Assembly: GCA_022376925.1 (NCBI GenBank)
Contig: JAIOJX010000004.1
Span: forward strand, 124,459,123 to 124,523,122
Reading direction: 5' to 3'
DNA from: Tragulus kanchil
Taxonomy: Eukaryota > Chordata > Mammalia > Artiodactyla > Tragulidae
Length of the DNA: 64,000 nt
Below, in pieces: positions 46,190 to 56,709 of this stretch. Numbering within the stretch: the first letter of the stretch is position 1; each line of letters begins with the position of its first letter. The position numbers were made by a program, and so were the translations under genes. The notes under the pieces are model-generated. The model had not been told where the DNA came from. It did not search any database and worked only from the letters and a program-made list of their open reading frames with translations.

Positions 46190-48414
46190 GTCCAGGAGCA
46201 GTTGGTGACTTCATAAGGTCTTACCCCAGTGGATCTTGTTTTATCTCTCTGTGCTTTTATTTTACAATTGTCCCATCCTGTAAACCCAAGGCAGCATCAG
46301 ATCTGAGTCCAAGAAGATTCTCTCATTGAATATGACATAAGGGCTCAGATTAAGGATGAACTGAATCCTGCAAGTGCAAGGTTAGATTTTGTCGTTATTT
46401 AAAACTTTCTATTTTGTTCAGCATGGATTTGGGGGGATTGTTTCCTTAAAATATTTCTTAAAATATTATTTATCTTGATTAGTGAGTTTAATTGAACACC
46501 CTTAAGTTTGTGTCTGAGGTATATACCTTATATGCATTATCTAAGTTCCATGTTCTGATGCTTGCTGTGTCTTAAGATATGATTTAAACAAAAACAGCTC
46601 AAAATGATGTTTCTCCAGTGAGTGCTTAGGGAATGATGTCCTCAGGTGATGAAGGATAGACATGTTTTGTACTAGCATCTAGATGAGGTGGTAAGAAATC
46701 ACCAGATTTCTGTGAGTTTGATTCTATGGGACATCTCCTAAAGGACATCTTTATACATAGACTTTAGAAATCAGCTGAATTTCTTTAACCAGGCCTAGTC
46801 AATTTAGCACTGAAAACAGAAAGAAACCATTGCTTTTGGATGGAAATAAATCCAGCCATTTTTATCACCCTCGATTTGTTTTGCTTTTTGAAACATAAAC
46901 ACGACAAATGGTTCAAAAGTAATTTGAGTTATTAAAATAGAAGCATGGCACCCAGAAACACTTTTCTGTAGAAATAGGAAATCTGGTCTACTGGAAGGCA
47001 GGCTTCACAGAGCTACTGCAACCTGTGTTCAATCCCTACTGTGGTCAATAGCCAGCAGGCCTTCCCAGTTTCTTTTTTTAGCATCCTGCCTTGACTACCC
47101 TTTATAGTTCAGTCAGGAACCTGGGCTTCAGATGTCTCTCCTTGCTCCCCATCTTTCCCTCCATCAGTCAAGATTGCATTTGACTGGAAGTAATAGAGTC
47201 CCGGTGACACTGACTTGATCAGATACTGGTCTATTTTCTCATATCCAGAGGTGGGTTTGTCATGGCTGGTAAGGACTTTTGAATCTGGCCCATTGCCACT
47301 CTGAGCAAAAGTTTCTACTGGTCCAGGAGCAGTTGTTTTATCTCCCTCTTTTTTTGCTTTTATTTTACAATTGTCCCATCCTGTAAACCCAAGGCAGCAT
47401 CAGATCTGAGTCCAAGAAGATTCTCTCATTGAATATGACATAAGGGCTCAGATTAAGGATGAACTGAATCCTGCAAGTGCAAGGTTAGATTTTGTCGTTA
47501 TTTAAAACTTTCTATTTTGTTCAGCATGGATTTGGGGGGATTGTTTCCTTAAAATATTTCTTAAAATATTATTTATCTTGATTAGTGAGTTTAATTGAAC
47601 ACCCTTAAGTTTGTGTCTGAGGTATATACCTTATATGCATTATCTAAGTTCCATGTTCTGATGCTTGCTGTGTCTTAAGATATGATTTAAACAAAAACAG
47701 CTCAAAATGATGTTTCTCCAGTGAGTGCTTAGGGAATGATGTCCTCAGGTGATGAAGGATAGACATGTTTTGTACTAGCATCTAGATGAGGTGGTAAGAA
47801 ATCACCAGATTTCTGTGAGTTTGATTCTATGGGACATCTCCTAAAGGACATCTTTATACATAGACTTTAGAAATCAGCTGAATTTCTTTAACCAGGCCTA
47901 GTCAATTTAGCACTGAAAACAGAAAGAAACCATTGCTTTTGGATGGAAATAAATCCAGCCATTTTTATCACCCTCGATTTGTTTTGCTTTTTGAAACATA
48001 AACACGACAAATGGTTCAAAAGTAATTTGAGTTATTAAAATAGAAGCATGGCACCCAGAAACACTTTTCTGTAGAAATAGGAAATCTGGTCTACTGGAAG
48101 GCAGGCTTCACAGAGCTACTGCAACCTGTGTTCAATCCCTACTGTGGTCAATAGCCAGCAGGCCTTCCCAGTTTCTTTTTTTAGCATCCTGCCTTGACTA
48201 CCCTTTATAGTTCAGTCAGGAACCTGGGCTTCAGATGTCTCTCCTTGCTCCCCATCTTTCCCTCCATCAGTCAAGATTGCATTTGACTGGAAGTAATAGA
48301 GTCCCGGTGACACTGACTTGATCAGATACTGGTCTATTTTCTCATATCCAGAGGTGGGTTTGTCATGGCTGGTAAGGACTTTTGAATCTGGCCCATTGCC
48401 ACTCTGAGCAAAAG
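46190..48414. repeat. Tandem duplication 16
   Basis: 46190-47311 recurs at 47321-48414, with a 9-bp filler. The second copy begins GTCCAGGAGCAGTTG and then skips about 33 bp present in the first (about 46205-46237) before matching resumes at TTTTATCTC. A CTCTGTG/CTTTTTTTG difference follows. The rest matches closely. Confidence 0.93.
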
Positions 48415-48564
48415 CTGATTATTAAAAAAGAGAAAAATAACTACTGGTTAAATAGTTAGTAGTATCACACACATTGAACTGTCAATGCTATGTTTTTAAT
48501 AATTTAGTTTCTAAGAGGCATCAGAAAATGTGTTCTACAGGCTTTATTTTTTTTCTATATGCTT
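48415..48564. other. Unique DNA
   Basis: Short AT-rich single-copy stretch between duplication 16 and a MIR. Confidence 0.4.
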
Positions 48565-48722
48565 TAAAATATATCATCTCATTTAAATCTCTCCAGCATT
48601 CTTAGAGTAGTTATTTTTACTTCACAGTTGAAGTCTCAGAAGCCTAATGAAATTAAATGGTTTGCTTCACACTCCATAGTTAGTGAATATAGTACAGCAA
48701 GATTTCTAAGACCAATTTTTGG
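48565..48722 (-). mobile_element. MIR SINE fragment
   Basis: The reverse-complement MIR reads ATCTCATTTAAATCTCTCCA, TTACTTCACAGTTGAAGTCT, AAATGGTTTGCTTCACACTC and ATAGTTAGTGAATATAGTAC. It is heavily diverged. Confidence 0.55.
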
Positions 48723-49552
48723 TTTTAGGTCTGGCACTCATTCTAATAGTGTGATAAATAGATCTGTGCCATTACATTAATGGCCCTTAGTGTAACAGTT
48801 GAAATTTTATCTCCTTCTTTTAGTGGTCAACAGTTTACATCAAAGGGATGATTCTAATCATGGAAATTTAGGAATGAGCTGGCTTTTGAACAGTTAAGAT
48901 ATAAGCCTTAGTCAATGTCAGAGCCTTGAAAACAATACTAGAATGAATTTCATGAGGCATTTTGATGATATCTATTTTTGGGCAGTCTGATATGAATAAG
49001 GACAAAGTGGATTGTTTGAAAGCATTGCTTATTTAATTCTTGGCTAAACCTGTAACTTGTGACAGTTAGGTTTGTGGCCAGCAGATATCAGGCCAGATTT
49101 GAATCACATTTATAAGCAGATCATGGCAGTCTCTCAATTAAAAAAAATAAACCCTTTATTAAGACAGGCTGAAATAAACATTATACACCCATTAAAGCAT
49201 GTAAATTTTTAGAAGAATAAGAGTTTGGGAAATAACATTAAGATGGTCTACCTTTTATCATTAGGAGATCTCAAGATTGCTTTACTAAATCTCAGAGCAT
49301 CTCAGTCTTTCTGGGGTTTACACTTAATTTGCATGAAATTTCTTCTAGCCAAGAAAATACATTTCTCTTCTCGGCAATGTGTTCTATTGAAAGGATTTAG
49401 ATATAAAATCTTAGTCATGCTTAAATTTTATTTTTCCAAACATGTTTAAGCACAGCAATAAAAATTTGAAACAGACATATTAAGTGATTTTCAACTTATA
49501 GTTTTTGACTGATTTTTTTGCCTACTGCCCAATAATAAAATGGCATTGAAAG
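48723..49552. other. Unique non-coding DNA
   Basis: About 830 bp of AT-rich single-copy DNA. A 74-aa plus-strand frame at 49225 is unassigned and probably chance. Confidence 0.45.
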
Positions 49553-50520
49553 TATCTTGCTTTTTTTCTTCTAGCTTTATTAAGTGACAAAATTGTATAT
49601 ATTTAAGATATACTACAACACGGTGTTTTAATGGACATACATTGTGACATGATAATCAAAATCAAGTGAATTTAAAAAAAATCAAGTGAATTACTACACC
49701 TTTCATTTCACACATCTTTGGTGTATGTGTTGAAAACACTGAAGATCTACTCTCTTAGGAAAATGCAAGTATACAATTCAGCATTATCAACTACAGTACC
49801 ATGCTGTAAGCATGTTATAGATTAGATCCTAGAATGCATTCATCTTATAAATAAAAGTTTGTGCCCTTTGACCAGCATCTCCCCTTTTTCTTAGTACCTC
49901 AGCCCCTGGCTGGAGCTTCCCACATGGCTCAGTGGTAAAGAATCCTCCTGCCTGTGCGGGAGCTTTAAGAGATGAAAGATCAATCCTTAGGCCTGGAGGA
50001 TTCCCTGGAAAAAGAAATGGCAATCCACTCCAGTATTCTTGCCAGGAGAATCCTGTGGACAGAGGAGCCTGGAAAGGTTACAGTCCATGGGGTCACAAAG
50101 AGCCAGACACAGCTGGGTGACTTAGCAGGCCGTAACATTTTGCTCTTCACATGAGTTTTAGTTTTTATGTGTTAGAGAGATCATACAGTATTTATCTTTC
50201 TTGTTGTAGCTTATTTCACTAAACATAATGTCCTCCAGTTTCATCCATGTTGTAAATGACAAGATTGCTTTTGTATGACTGAATACACATATTATTTTAC
50301 CCTTTTTAAAAAATCCATTTATCCAACTTATAGATTTTTTTCCACATCCTGGCTATTGTGAACAATCCTTTTGCGACATCTTTTTGGTTTCCTTTCCTTC
50401 AGTTATACACCCCAACGTGGGATTGCCAGTTCACTTGGTAGTTCTGTCTTTTAAGTTTCTGAGGACCTTCCGTACTATTTTCCATAATGGCTGGACTAGT
50501 CTATATTTCCACTAACATAC
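49553..50520 (-). mobile_element. Old L1, 3' part (end of ORF2 and 3' UTR), minus strand
   Basis: The reverse-complement L1 3' region starts with a T-rich end (CTTTTTTTCTTCTAGCTTTA), then GTATACAATTCAGCATTATC, AAGTTTGTGCCCTTTGACC, ATTTCACTAAACATAATGTC, ATCCTGGCTATTGTGAACAA and TACTATTTTCCATAATGGCT. It is interrupted by a Bov-tA at 49914-50127. It abuts an L1 segment in the opposite orientation at about 50525. Confidence 0.82.
49914..50127 (+). mobile_element. Bov-tA SINE inserted in L1 3' UTR
   Basis: AGCTTCCCACATGGCTCAGT, GGTAAAGAATCCTCCTGCCT, ACTCCAGTATTCTTGCCAGG, GGACAGAGGAGCCTGG and GGGGTCACAAAGAGCCAGAC. It is nearly full length. The B-box region is degenerate (AAGATCAATCCTTAGG). Confidence 0.9.
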
Positions 50521-50529
50521 TTCAGCGGT

Positions 50530-51258
50530 TCCCTTTACTTTTTGCACAAAAACAGAATCATAGATCAATGAAGCAAAATAGAAAGTCCAGAGATAAATTC
50601 ACATACCCGTGGACACTTTATTTTTGACAAAGGAGACAAAAATGTACAATGGAAAAGAGACAGTCTCTTTAACAAGAGGTGCTCGAAAAACTGGTCAGCT
50701 ATGTGTAAAAGGATGAAATTAGAACACCTTCTAATATCAAACAGAAAAATAAACTCAAAATGGATTAAAAACCTAAATGTAAGACCAGAAACTATAAAAC
50801 TCTTAGAGGAAAACAGAGACAAAACACTCTCTGACATAAATCATAGCATGATCCTCTATGACCCACCTCCCAGAGTAATGAAAACAAAAACAAAAATAAA
50901 TGAACAGGACCTAATTAAACTTAAGAGATTTTGCACAATGAAGGAAATTATAAGCATTGTGAAAGGACAACCCTCTGAATGGGAGAAAACAATAGCCAAC
51001 AAAAACACTGACAAATAATCAATCTTCAGAACACACAATCAGCTCATGCAGCTCAAAACCAGAAATACAAACATGCTAATAAACATGTGAAAAGATGCTC
51101 AGCATCACTCATCATTAGAGAAATGCAAATGAAAACCACAATAAGATATCATCTCAGTCAGAATGGCCATCATCAAAAAGTCGACAAACAATAAATGCTG
51201 GCGAGAGTGTGGACGAAAGGGAACCATCTTACACTGTTGGTGGGAATGCAAATGGTTC
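50530..51258 (+). mobile_element. Old L1, ORF2 C-terminal part, inverted (plus strand)
   Basis: The plus strand encodes remnants of the L1 ORF2 C-terminal region: a 105-aa frame from 50701 with RPETIKLLEENRDKTLSDIN, LYDPPPRVM and QPSEWEK. After a stop near 51016 come shifted pieces with RMAIIKK-like sequence and the cysteine motif region HCWWECK near 51234-51254. The point where it stops is the point where the neighbouring minus-strand L1 segment begins in the consensus, which fits a 5' inversion. It is non-functional. Confidence 0.9.
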
Positions 51259-51802
51259 CCTTCTCTTCACAGCTCTGAAAAGTGTTTTAATTTTTAGTCT
51301 TTTAAATTAAATTCAAAAAAAAATTACATACTAGTCAAAACCGTGGCTGCTTTTCATTTAAATAAGTTAAAAGAAAAAGAAGAACAAATAACTGGAAACA
51401 GCTTTCTACCTAAGCACTGAACTCTGTCTTCTATAAATACATGGGACTTGAATCAAAAAGGATGAGCTGCTCTTTCTGGATGCTGATGAGTCTCAGAATG
51501 GAATCTTATCGACTGATTGTTTGGAAGACAAGCTCCTCGTATCCTCTTGAAGTAGTTTAAGTATGTGTGGAGGGAAGTCTGGGTGTGTGTTATTACATTA
51601 GACAGCGGATGGCATGGTTTTACTGATGGTACAAAGAAACCACAGCCTGTCCTTCTAAAGAGAATTGGTTGCTGTTCTTTAGGTTAATGTTTTTAATATC
51701 AGAAGATTTGTTATTGCCAATGAGATAATGTTTAAACAAATCAATTGTGCCGTTTTATTTTGCAATTATGCTAAAGCCCAGGCCTTTACATATCCCTTGA
51801 GC
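51259..51802. other. Unique non-coding DNA
   Basis: About 540 bp of single-copy sequence with even composition in 51470-51700. No frame or repeat is supported. Confidence 0.45.
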
Positions 51803-52736
51803 TTAAGTTTAGCTCTGAGTTGGCTTTAAGCGATTCCACGAACTTCCTTCTTTTCTTTATTGTTTGAGATAAATGGTATGGTCTTTGGTAGATAGGATTG
51901 CCCTTGAAGTGGCAAGCTTGTGTGATGAAGCCTCTTTTGCCACCACTGGCTGGTATTCTTCTTTTTCGTTTCATGCATTGACATCCTTAATATACATTCA
52001 GGCAAATTGTCCAGGTGTCCAGACCTGCCCAGTGTTGGGGGAGGCCAGGGAAGCCCTCAAGTGGCTCCTTCTATGCCCCTTTGTTGGAAGTTGAGGTTCA
52101 TGTACTCTTTTTAGTCATTAAAAGTGGATCCCACTTTTTGGAACATTTGCAGAGAGGCTAAACTTTTCTCCAGGATTGACCTGGAAAAGGTAATGGTCAA
52201 AGTGATTAAGTATATTTGTCTTGTCTACATAGTAAAGGTTGACTGACTTGGAATCAAAAGTCATAAACTTGATATGTGTCAGGATGCAAGCAATACTCCC
52301 AATATGAGCAGTATTCCCCATAAGATACCATCAATAGGAAAATTCTTAGGACTTCTACTACAGAAAAATATGTGAAACTGATCATAGCTCTGAGCTGAGG
52401 CACAATCTGAGCTTCATATAACCAATTAAGAGCGTGGAATATAAGAATTAAAGGGACAGATGTCCTATCGCATCGTTCCTTGCCCTGGGAGGCTTCTGGG
52501 CTCTCTGGAGGTTAGAAGGCTATTGTAAAGCAAAACTTCTCATTTGTGTTGTGGTTGGGAACCTGTTTATCATTTAACCAATATTTTTGTCTTCAAAGGG
52601 ATTAAACTGTAGATATGACCTCTGATCAGTGGTGTGTCACACAATTATTGTTCTTAAAACTTCAGTGAACAACTCCCAACATAGGGATTCTTAGCGATAA
52701 AGAATGTTTGTTATAATCTTTCCTGATGGTATAGTT

Positions 52737-52923
52737 GCTTCCCAGTTGGCTCTAGTGATAAAGAATTCACCTGTCAATGCATGAGATCCAGGTTTGATCC
52801 TTGGGTCTGATGGATCCCCTAGAGAAAGAAATGGTAACCCACTCCAGTATTCTTGCCTGGCGAATTCCATGGCCTAGCAAGCTACCATCCAAGGGATCAT
52901 AAAGAGCTGGACACGACTGAGTA
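52737..52923 (+). mobile_element. Bov-tA SINE, first copy
   Basis: GCTTCCCAGTTGGCTCTAGT, GATAAAGAATTCACCTGTCA, GGTTTGATCCTTGGGTCTGA, ACTCCAGTATTCTTGCCTGG and GAGCTGGACACGACTGAGTA. It is full length. It is duplicated at 53872-54058. Confidence 0.92.
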
Positions 52924-53871
52924 TACATACACACGATGGTTAAGTTTAGCTCTGAGTTGGCTTTAAGCGATTCCACGAACTTCCTTCTTTTCTTTATTGT
53001 TAGATAAATGGTATGGTCTTTGGTAGATAGGATTGCCCTTGAAGTGGCAAGCTTGTGTGATGAAGCCTCTTTTGCCACCACTGGCTGGTATTCTTCTTTT
53101 TCGTTTCATGCATTGACATCCTTAATATACATTCAGGCAAATTGTCCAGGTGTCCAGACCTGCCCAGTGTTGGGGGAGGCCAGGGAAGCCCTCAAGTGGC
53201 TCCTTCTATGCCCCTTTGTTGGAAGTTGAGGTTCATGTACTCTTTTTAGTCATTAAAAGTGGATCCCACTTTTTGGAACATTTGCAGAGAGGCTAAACTT
53301 TTCTCCAGGATTGACCTGGAAAAGGTAATGGTCAAAGTGATTAAGTATATTTGTCTTGTCTACATAGTAAAGGTTGACTGACTTGGAATCAAAAGTCATA
53401 AACTTGATATGTGTCAGGATGCAAGCAATACTCCCAATATGAGCAGTATTCCCCATAAGATACCATCAATAGGAAAATTCTTAGGACTTCTACTACAGAA
53501 AAATATGTGAAACTGATCATAGCTCTGAGCTGAGGCACAATCTGAGCTTCATATAACCAATTAAGAGCGTGGAATATAAGAATTAAAGGGACAGATGTCC
53601 TATCGCATCGTTCCTTGCCCTGGGAGGCTTCTGGGCTCTCTGGAGGTTAGAAGGCTATTGTAAAGCAAAACTTCTCATTTGTGTTGTGGTTGGGAACCTG
53701 TTTATCATTTAACCAATATTTTTGTCTTCAAAGGGATTAAACTGTAGATATGACCTCTGATCAGTGGTGTGTCACACAATTATTGTTCTTAAAACTTCAG
53801 TGAACAACTCCCAACATAGGGATTCTTAGCGATAAAGAATGTTTGTTATAATCTTTCCTGATGGTATAGTT

Positions 53872-54058
53872 GCTTCCCAGTTGGCTCTAGTGATAAAGAA
53901 TTCACCTGTCAATGCATGAGATCCAGGTTTGATCCTTGGGTCTGATGGATCCCCTAGAGAAAGAAATGGTAACCCACTCCAGTATTCTTGCCTGGCGAAT
54001 TCCATGGCCTAGCAAGCTACCATCCAAGGGATCATAAAGAGCTGGACACGACTGAGTA
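53872..54058 (+). mobile_element. Bov-tA SINE, duplicate of 52737-52923
   Basis: The same insertion in the second unit of duplication 17. Confidence 0.92.
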
Positions 54059-54125
54059 TACATACACACGATGGTATACTTATTATTATATTACATAGGA
54101 GTCAGATTTATGAGCACTTCAGAAC

Positions 54126-54618
54126 TGTCATGGTTACTTTTATATGTAACCCTAACTGGGCTATAAGTTGCCCAGGTATTTGGTCAGCTATTATTCTGGA
54201 TGTGTCTCTGAGGGAGTTTGTGCATGATATTAACACTTAAAGCAGTAGACCAAAGAAAGAAGACTTCTTCCCCTAATGTGGGTGGACTTCATCCAATCAG
54301 TTGAAATTCTGGAAAGAACAAGAAGACTGACCCACTGCCAAGTTAAAAGAGACTTCTTCTGGCTAGACCGCATGTAAATTGGGATATTGACTCTCTTGCA
54401 TTTGAACTTAAATTGAAACATCAGCTCTTTGGGGTCTTCAGTCGGCCAACCTCCAGACTGCACCATTGACTCTCCTGGGTCTCCAGTTTGCCAAATCACC
54501 CTGCAGATCTTTGGACTTGTCAACTTCAATAATGGCTTGAATCAATTCCTTAGTCTTTCTCTCTTTCTTCCCTCAGTCCTATTGGTTATATCTCTTTGAG
54601 GAACCCAGCTAATATAGG
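54126..54618 (+). mobile_element. MLT2-type solitary LTR (ERVL)
   Basis: Landmarks in order: GTTACTTTTATATGTAACCC, TATTTGGTCAGCTATTATTC, GGATGTGTCTCTGAGGGAGT, CTAATGTGGGTGGACTTCAT, CCAATCAGTTGAAATTCTGG, TCTCCTGGGTCTCCAGTTTG and CCTATTGGTTATATCTCTTT. The 3' terminus is near GAGGAACCCAGCTAATATAG. No internal retroviral region follows, so it is a solo LTR of an old endogenous element. Confidence 0.82.
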
Positions 54619-54881
54619 AACCAACCTGTAAATTTCCAATGAACTCTGTTAGTATGTTTTACTCATGTTTACCTGTTTCTGCCTCAAGTCCTAGTTGTAA
54701 GCATGTTCTGATATAAGGACCATCCCTAACCTATTGTGCAAGGTCTCAGTCCTGATGGACCCTCTTCCTTCAGATGTTCTGAAACTCATAGCAGCTATAG
54801 AGAGCAGACTGAAGTGTGTGAAAAGGACCTGAGAGTGTTCTGGCCATCGTGCTAAAACCAAGAAGGCTCTGGAAGGAACAG

Positions 54882-54930
54882 AAAAAGAATGAGGAAGAGG
54901 AAGAGGAAAAAGAAGAAGGAAGGAAGTGGA
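54882..54930 (+). repeat. Purine-rich (GAA/GGA) tract, first copy
   Basis: GAAAAAGAATGAGGAAGAGG... is an all-purine low-complexity run interrupted by a single T. It produces lysine/glutamate-rich and serine-rich chance frames of 71-103 aa on the two strands. It is duplicated at 55953-56001. Confidence 0.85.
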
Positions 54931-55097
54931 GGAGATGTGTTCCTTGGACATTTTGTACTTGTTTAGAAGTAAGACTACAAATGGGACTGAAGGCCTCCAG
55001 AAAGATTAAAAGACTTTCTTCCCTACGTTGCTTCAACATCTCTATGTATCCACTATGTAAATAAAACAAATACACTGTCACACTAAGAAATTCTCTT

Positions 55098-55370
55098 TTA
55101 GGACTTCCCTGGTGGTCCAGTGGTTAAGAATCTACCTGTCAATGAAGGGGACATAGGTTTGATCCTTGATCCCAGAAGATCTCACTTGCCTTGGGGCCAC
55201 TAAGTCTCTGAGTCAGAACTACTAAGCCAGTTCTCTAGAGCCCATACACTGCAACTACTGAGCCTGCATGCCTTAAGCTTGTGCTCTCCGAAAAATAGAA
55301 GCATCCCCAATGAGAAACCTGTGCAACACAACAAAGACCTAGCACAGCCAAAAACTATAATAAGTTAGAA
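55098..55370 (+). mobile_element. CHR-type SINE, first copy
   Basis: ACTTCCCTGGTGGTCCAGTG, GTTAAGAATCTACCTGTCAA, AGGTTTGATCCTTGATCC, CACTGCAACTACTGAGCCTG and the tail AGCACAGCCAAAAACTATAA. It is duplicated at 56169-56441. Confidence 0.87.
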
Positions 55371-55531
55371 AGGACTTCCATGGTAGCTCAGCTGGTAAAG
55401 AATCCACCTGCAATATAGGAGACAACAGTTCATTTCCTGGGTCAGGAAGATTTCCTGGAGAAGGGATAGGCTACCCACTCCAGTATTCTTGCCTGGAGAA
55501 TTTCATGGGCAGAGGAGCCTGACAGGCTACA
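55371..55531 (+). mobile_element. Bov-tA SINE, 3'-truncated, first copy
   Basis: AGGACTTCCATGGTAGCTCA, GCTGGTAAAGAATCCACCTG, ACTCCAGTATTCTTGCCTGG, GGCAGAGGAGCCTGACAGGC. It then stops at CTACAG and continues into another CHR-like tail. Confidence 0.9.
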
Positions 55532-55615
55532 GGAGAAGCATCCACAATGAGAAGCACAATCTGCAACTGTGCATCACAACAAAGACCTAGCACAGCCAAA
55601 AATATAATAAATTAA
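55532..55615 (+). mobile_element. Second CHR-like 3' tail, first copy
   Basis: GAGAAGCATCCACAATGAGA, CATCACAACAAAGACCTAGC, ACAGCCAAAAATATAATAAA closely repeats the tail of the CHR SINE at about 55305-55370, which lies on the other side of the Bov-tA. Confidence 0.75.
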
Positions 55616-55952
55616 TTAGAAAAAGAAAATTACATATTGCGTTAAAAAAATTATCTTTCACTCTTAGCCTTGGGAAGGCATAATATAGGAACCAACCTGT
55701 AAATTTCCAATGAACTCTGTTAGTATGTTTTACTCATGTTTACCTGTTTCTGCCTCAAGTCCTAGTTGTAAGCATGTTCTGATATAAGGACCATCCCTAA
55801 CCTATTGTGCAAGGTCTCAGTCCTGATGGACCCTCTTCCTTCAGATGTTCTGAAACTCATAGCAGCTATAGAGAGCAGACTGAAGTGTGTGAAAAGGACC
55901 TGAGAGTGTTCTGGCCATCGTGCTAAAACCAAGAAGGCTCTGGAAGGAACAG

Positions 55953-56001
55953 AAAAAGAATGAGGAAGAGGAAGAGGAAAAAGAAGAAGGAAGGAAGTGG
56001 A
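55953..56001 (+). repeat. Purine-rich tract, duplicate of 54882-54930
   Basis: The same purine run in the second unit of duplication 18. Confidence 0.85.
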
Positions 56002-56168
56002 GGAGATGTGTTCCTTGGACATTTTGTACTTGTTTAGAAGTAAGACTACAAATGGGACTGAAGGCCTCCAGAAAGATTAAAAGACTTTCTTCCCTACGTT
56101 GCTTCAACATCTCTATGTATCCACTATGTAAATAAAACAAATACACTGTCACACTAAGAAATTCTCTT

Positions 56169-56686
56169 TTAGGACTTCCCTGGTGGTCCAGTGGTTAAGA
56201 ATCTACCTGTCAATGAAGGGGACATAGGTTTGATCCTTGATCCCAGAAGATCTCACTTGCCTTGGGGCCACTAAGTCTCTGAGTCAGAACTACTAAGCCA
56301 GTTCTCTAGAGCCCATACACTGCAACTACTGAGCCTGCATGCCTTAAGCTTGTGCTCTCCGAAAAATAGAAGCATCCCCAATGAGAAACCTGTGCAACAC
56401 AACAAAGACCTAGCACAGCCAAAAACTATAATAAGTTAGAAAGGACTTCCATGGTAGCTCAGCTGGTAAAGAATCCACCTGCAATATAGGAGACAACAGT
56501 TCATTTCCTGGGTCAGGAAGATTTCCTGGAGAAGGGATAGGCTACCCACTCCAGTATTCTTGCCTGGAGAATTTCATGGGCAGAGGAGCCTGACAGGCTA
56601 CAGGAGAAGCATCCACAATGAGAAGCACAATCTGCAACTGTGCATCACAACAAAGACCTAGCACAGCCAAAAATATAATAAATTAA
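56169..56686 (+). mobile_element. CHR + Bov-tA + CHR-tail composite, duplicate of 55098-55615
   Basis: The three-part SINE cluster is repeated at an offset of 1,071 bp: CHR SINE about 56169-56441, Bov-tA about 56442-56602, second CHR-like tail about 56603-56686. It is a copy, not independent insertions. Confidence 0.88.
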
Positions 56687-56709
56687 TTAGAAAAAGAAAA
56701 TTACATATT

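Larger units (their letters stand above)
51803..54075. repeat. Tandem duplication 17 (1,137-bp period)
   Basis: 51803-52939 is followed directly by 52940-54075. A small indel 60 bp into the second copy (TTGTTTGAGATA against TTGTTAGATA) is the main difference. The unit ends with a Bov-tA SINE and a few bases beyond it. Confidence 0.95.

Noticed and set aside
50701..51018. 105-aa plus-strand frame with protein-like composition
   Set aside because: It is a genuine protein remnant, but of L1 ORF2. It is annotated as part of the inverted L1 and not as a gene.
54610..55690. TAATATAGG at both edges of duplication 18 as a target-site duplication of an inserted element
   Set aside because: The matching extends over the whole 1,071-bp unit, not just the edge, and the unit contains several older repeats, so it is not a mobile insertion.
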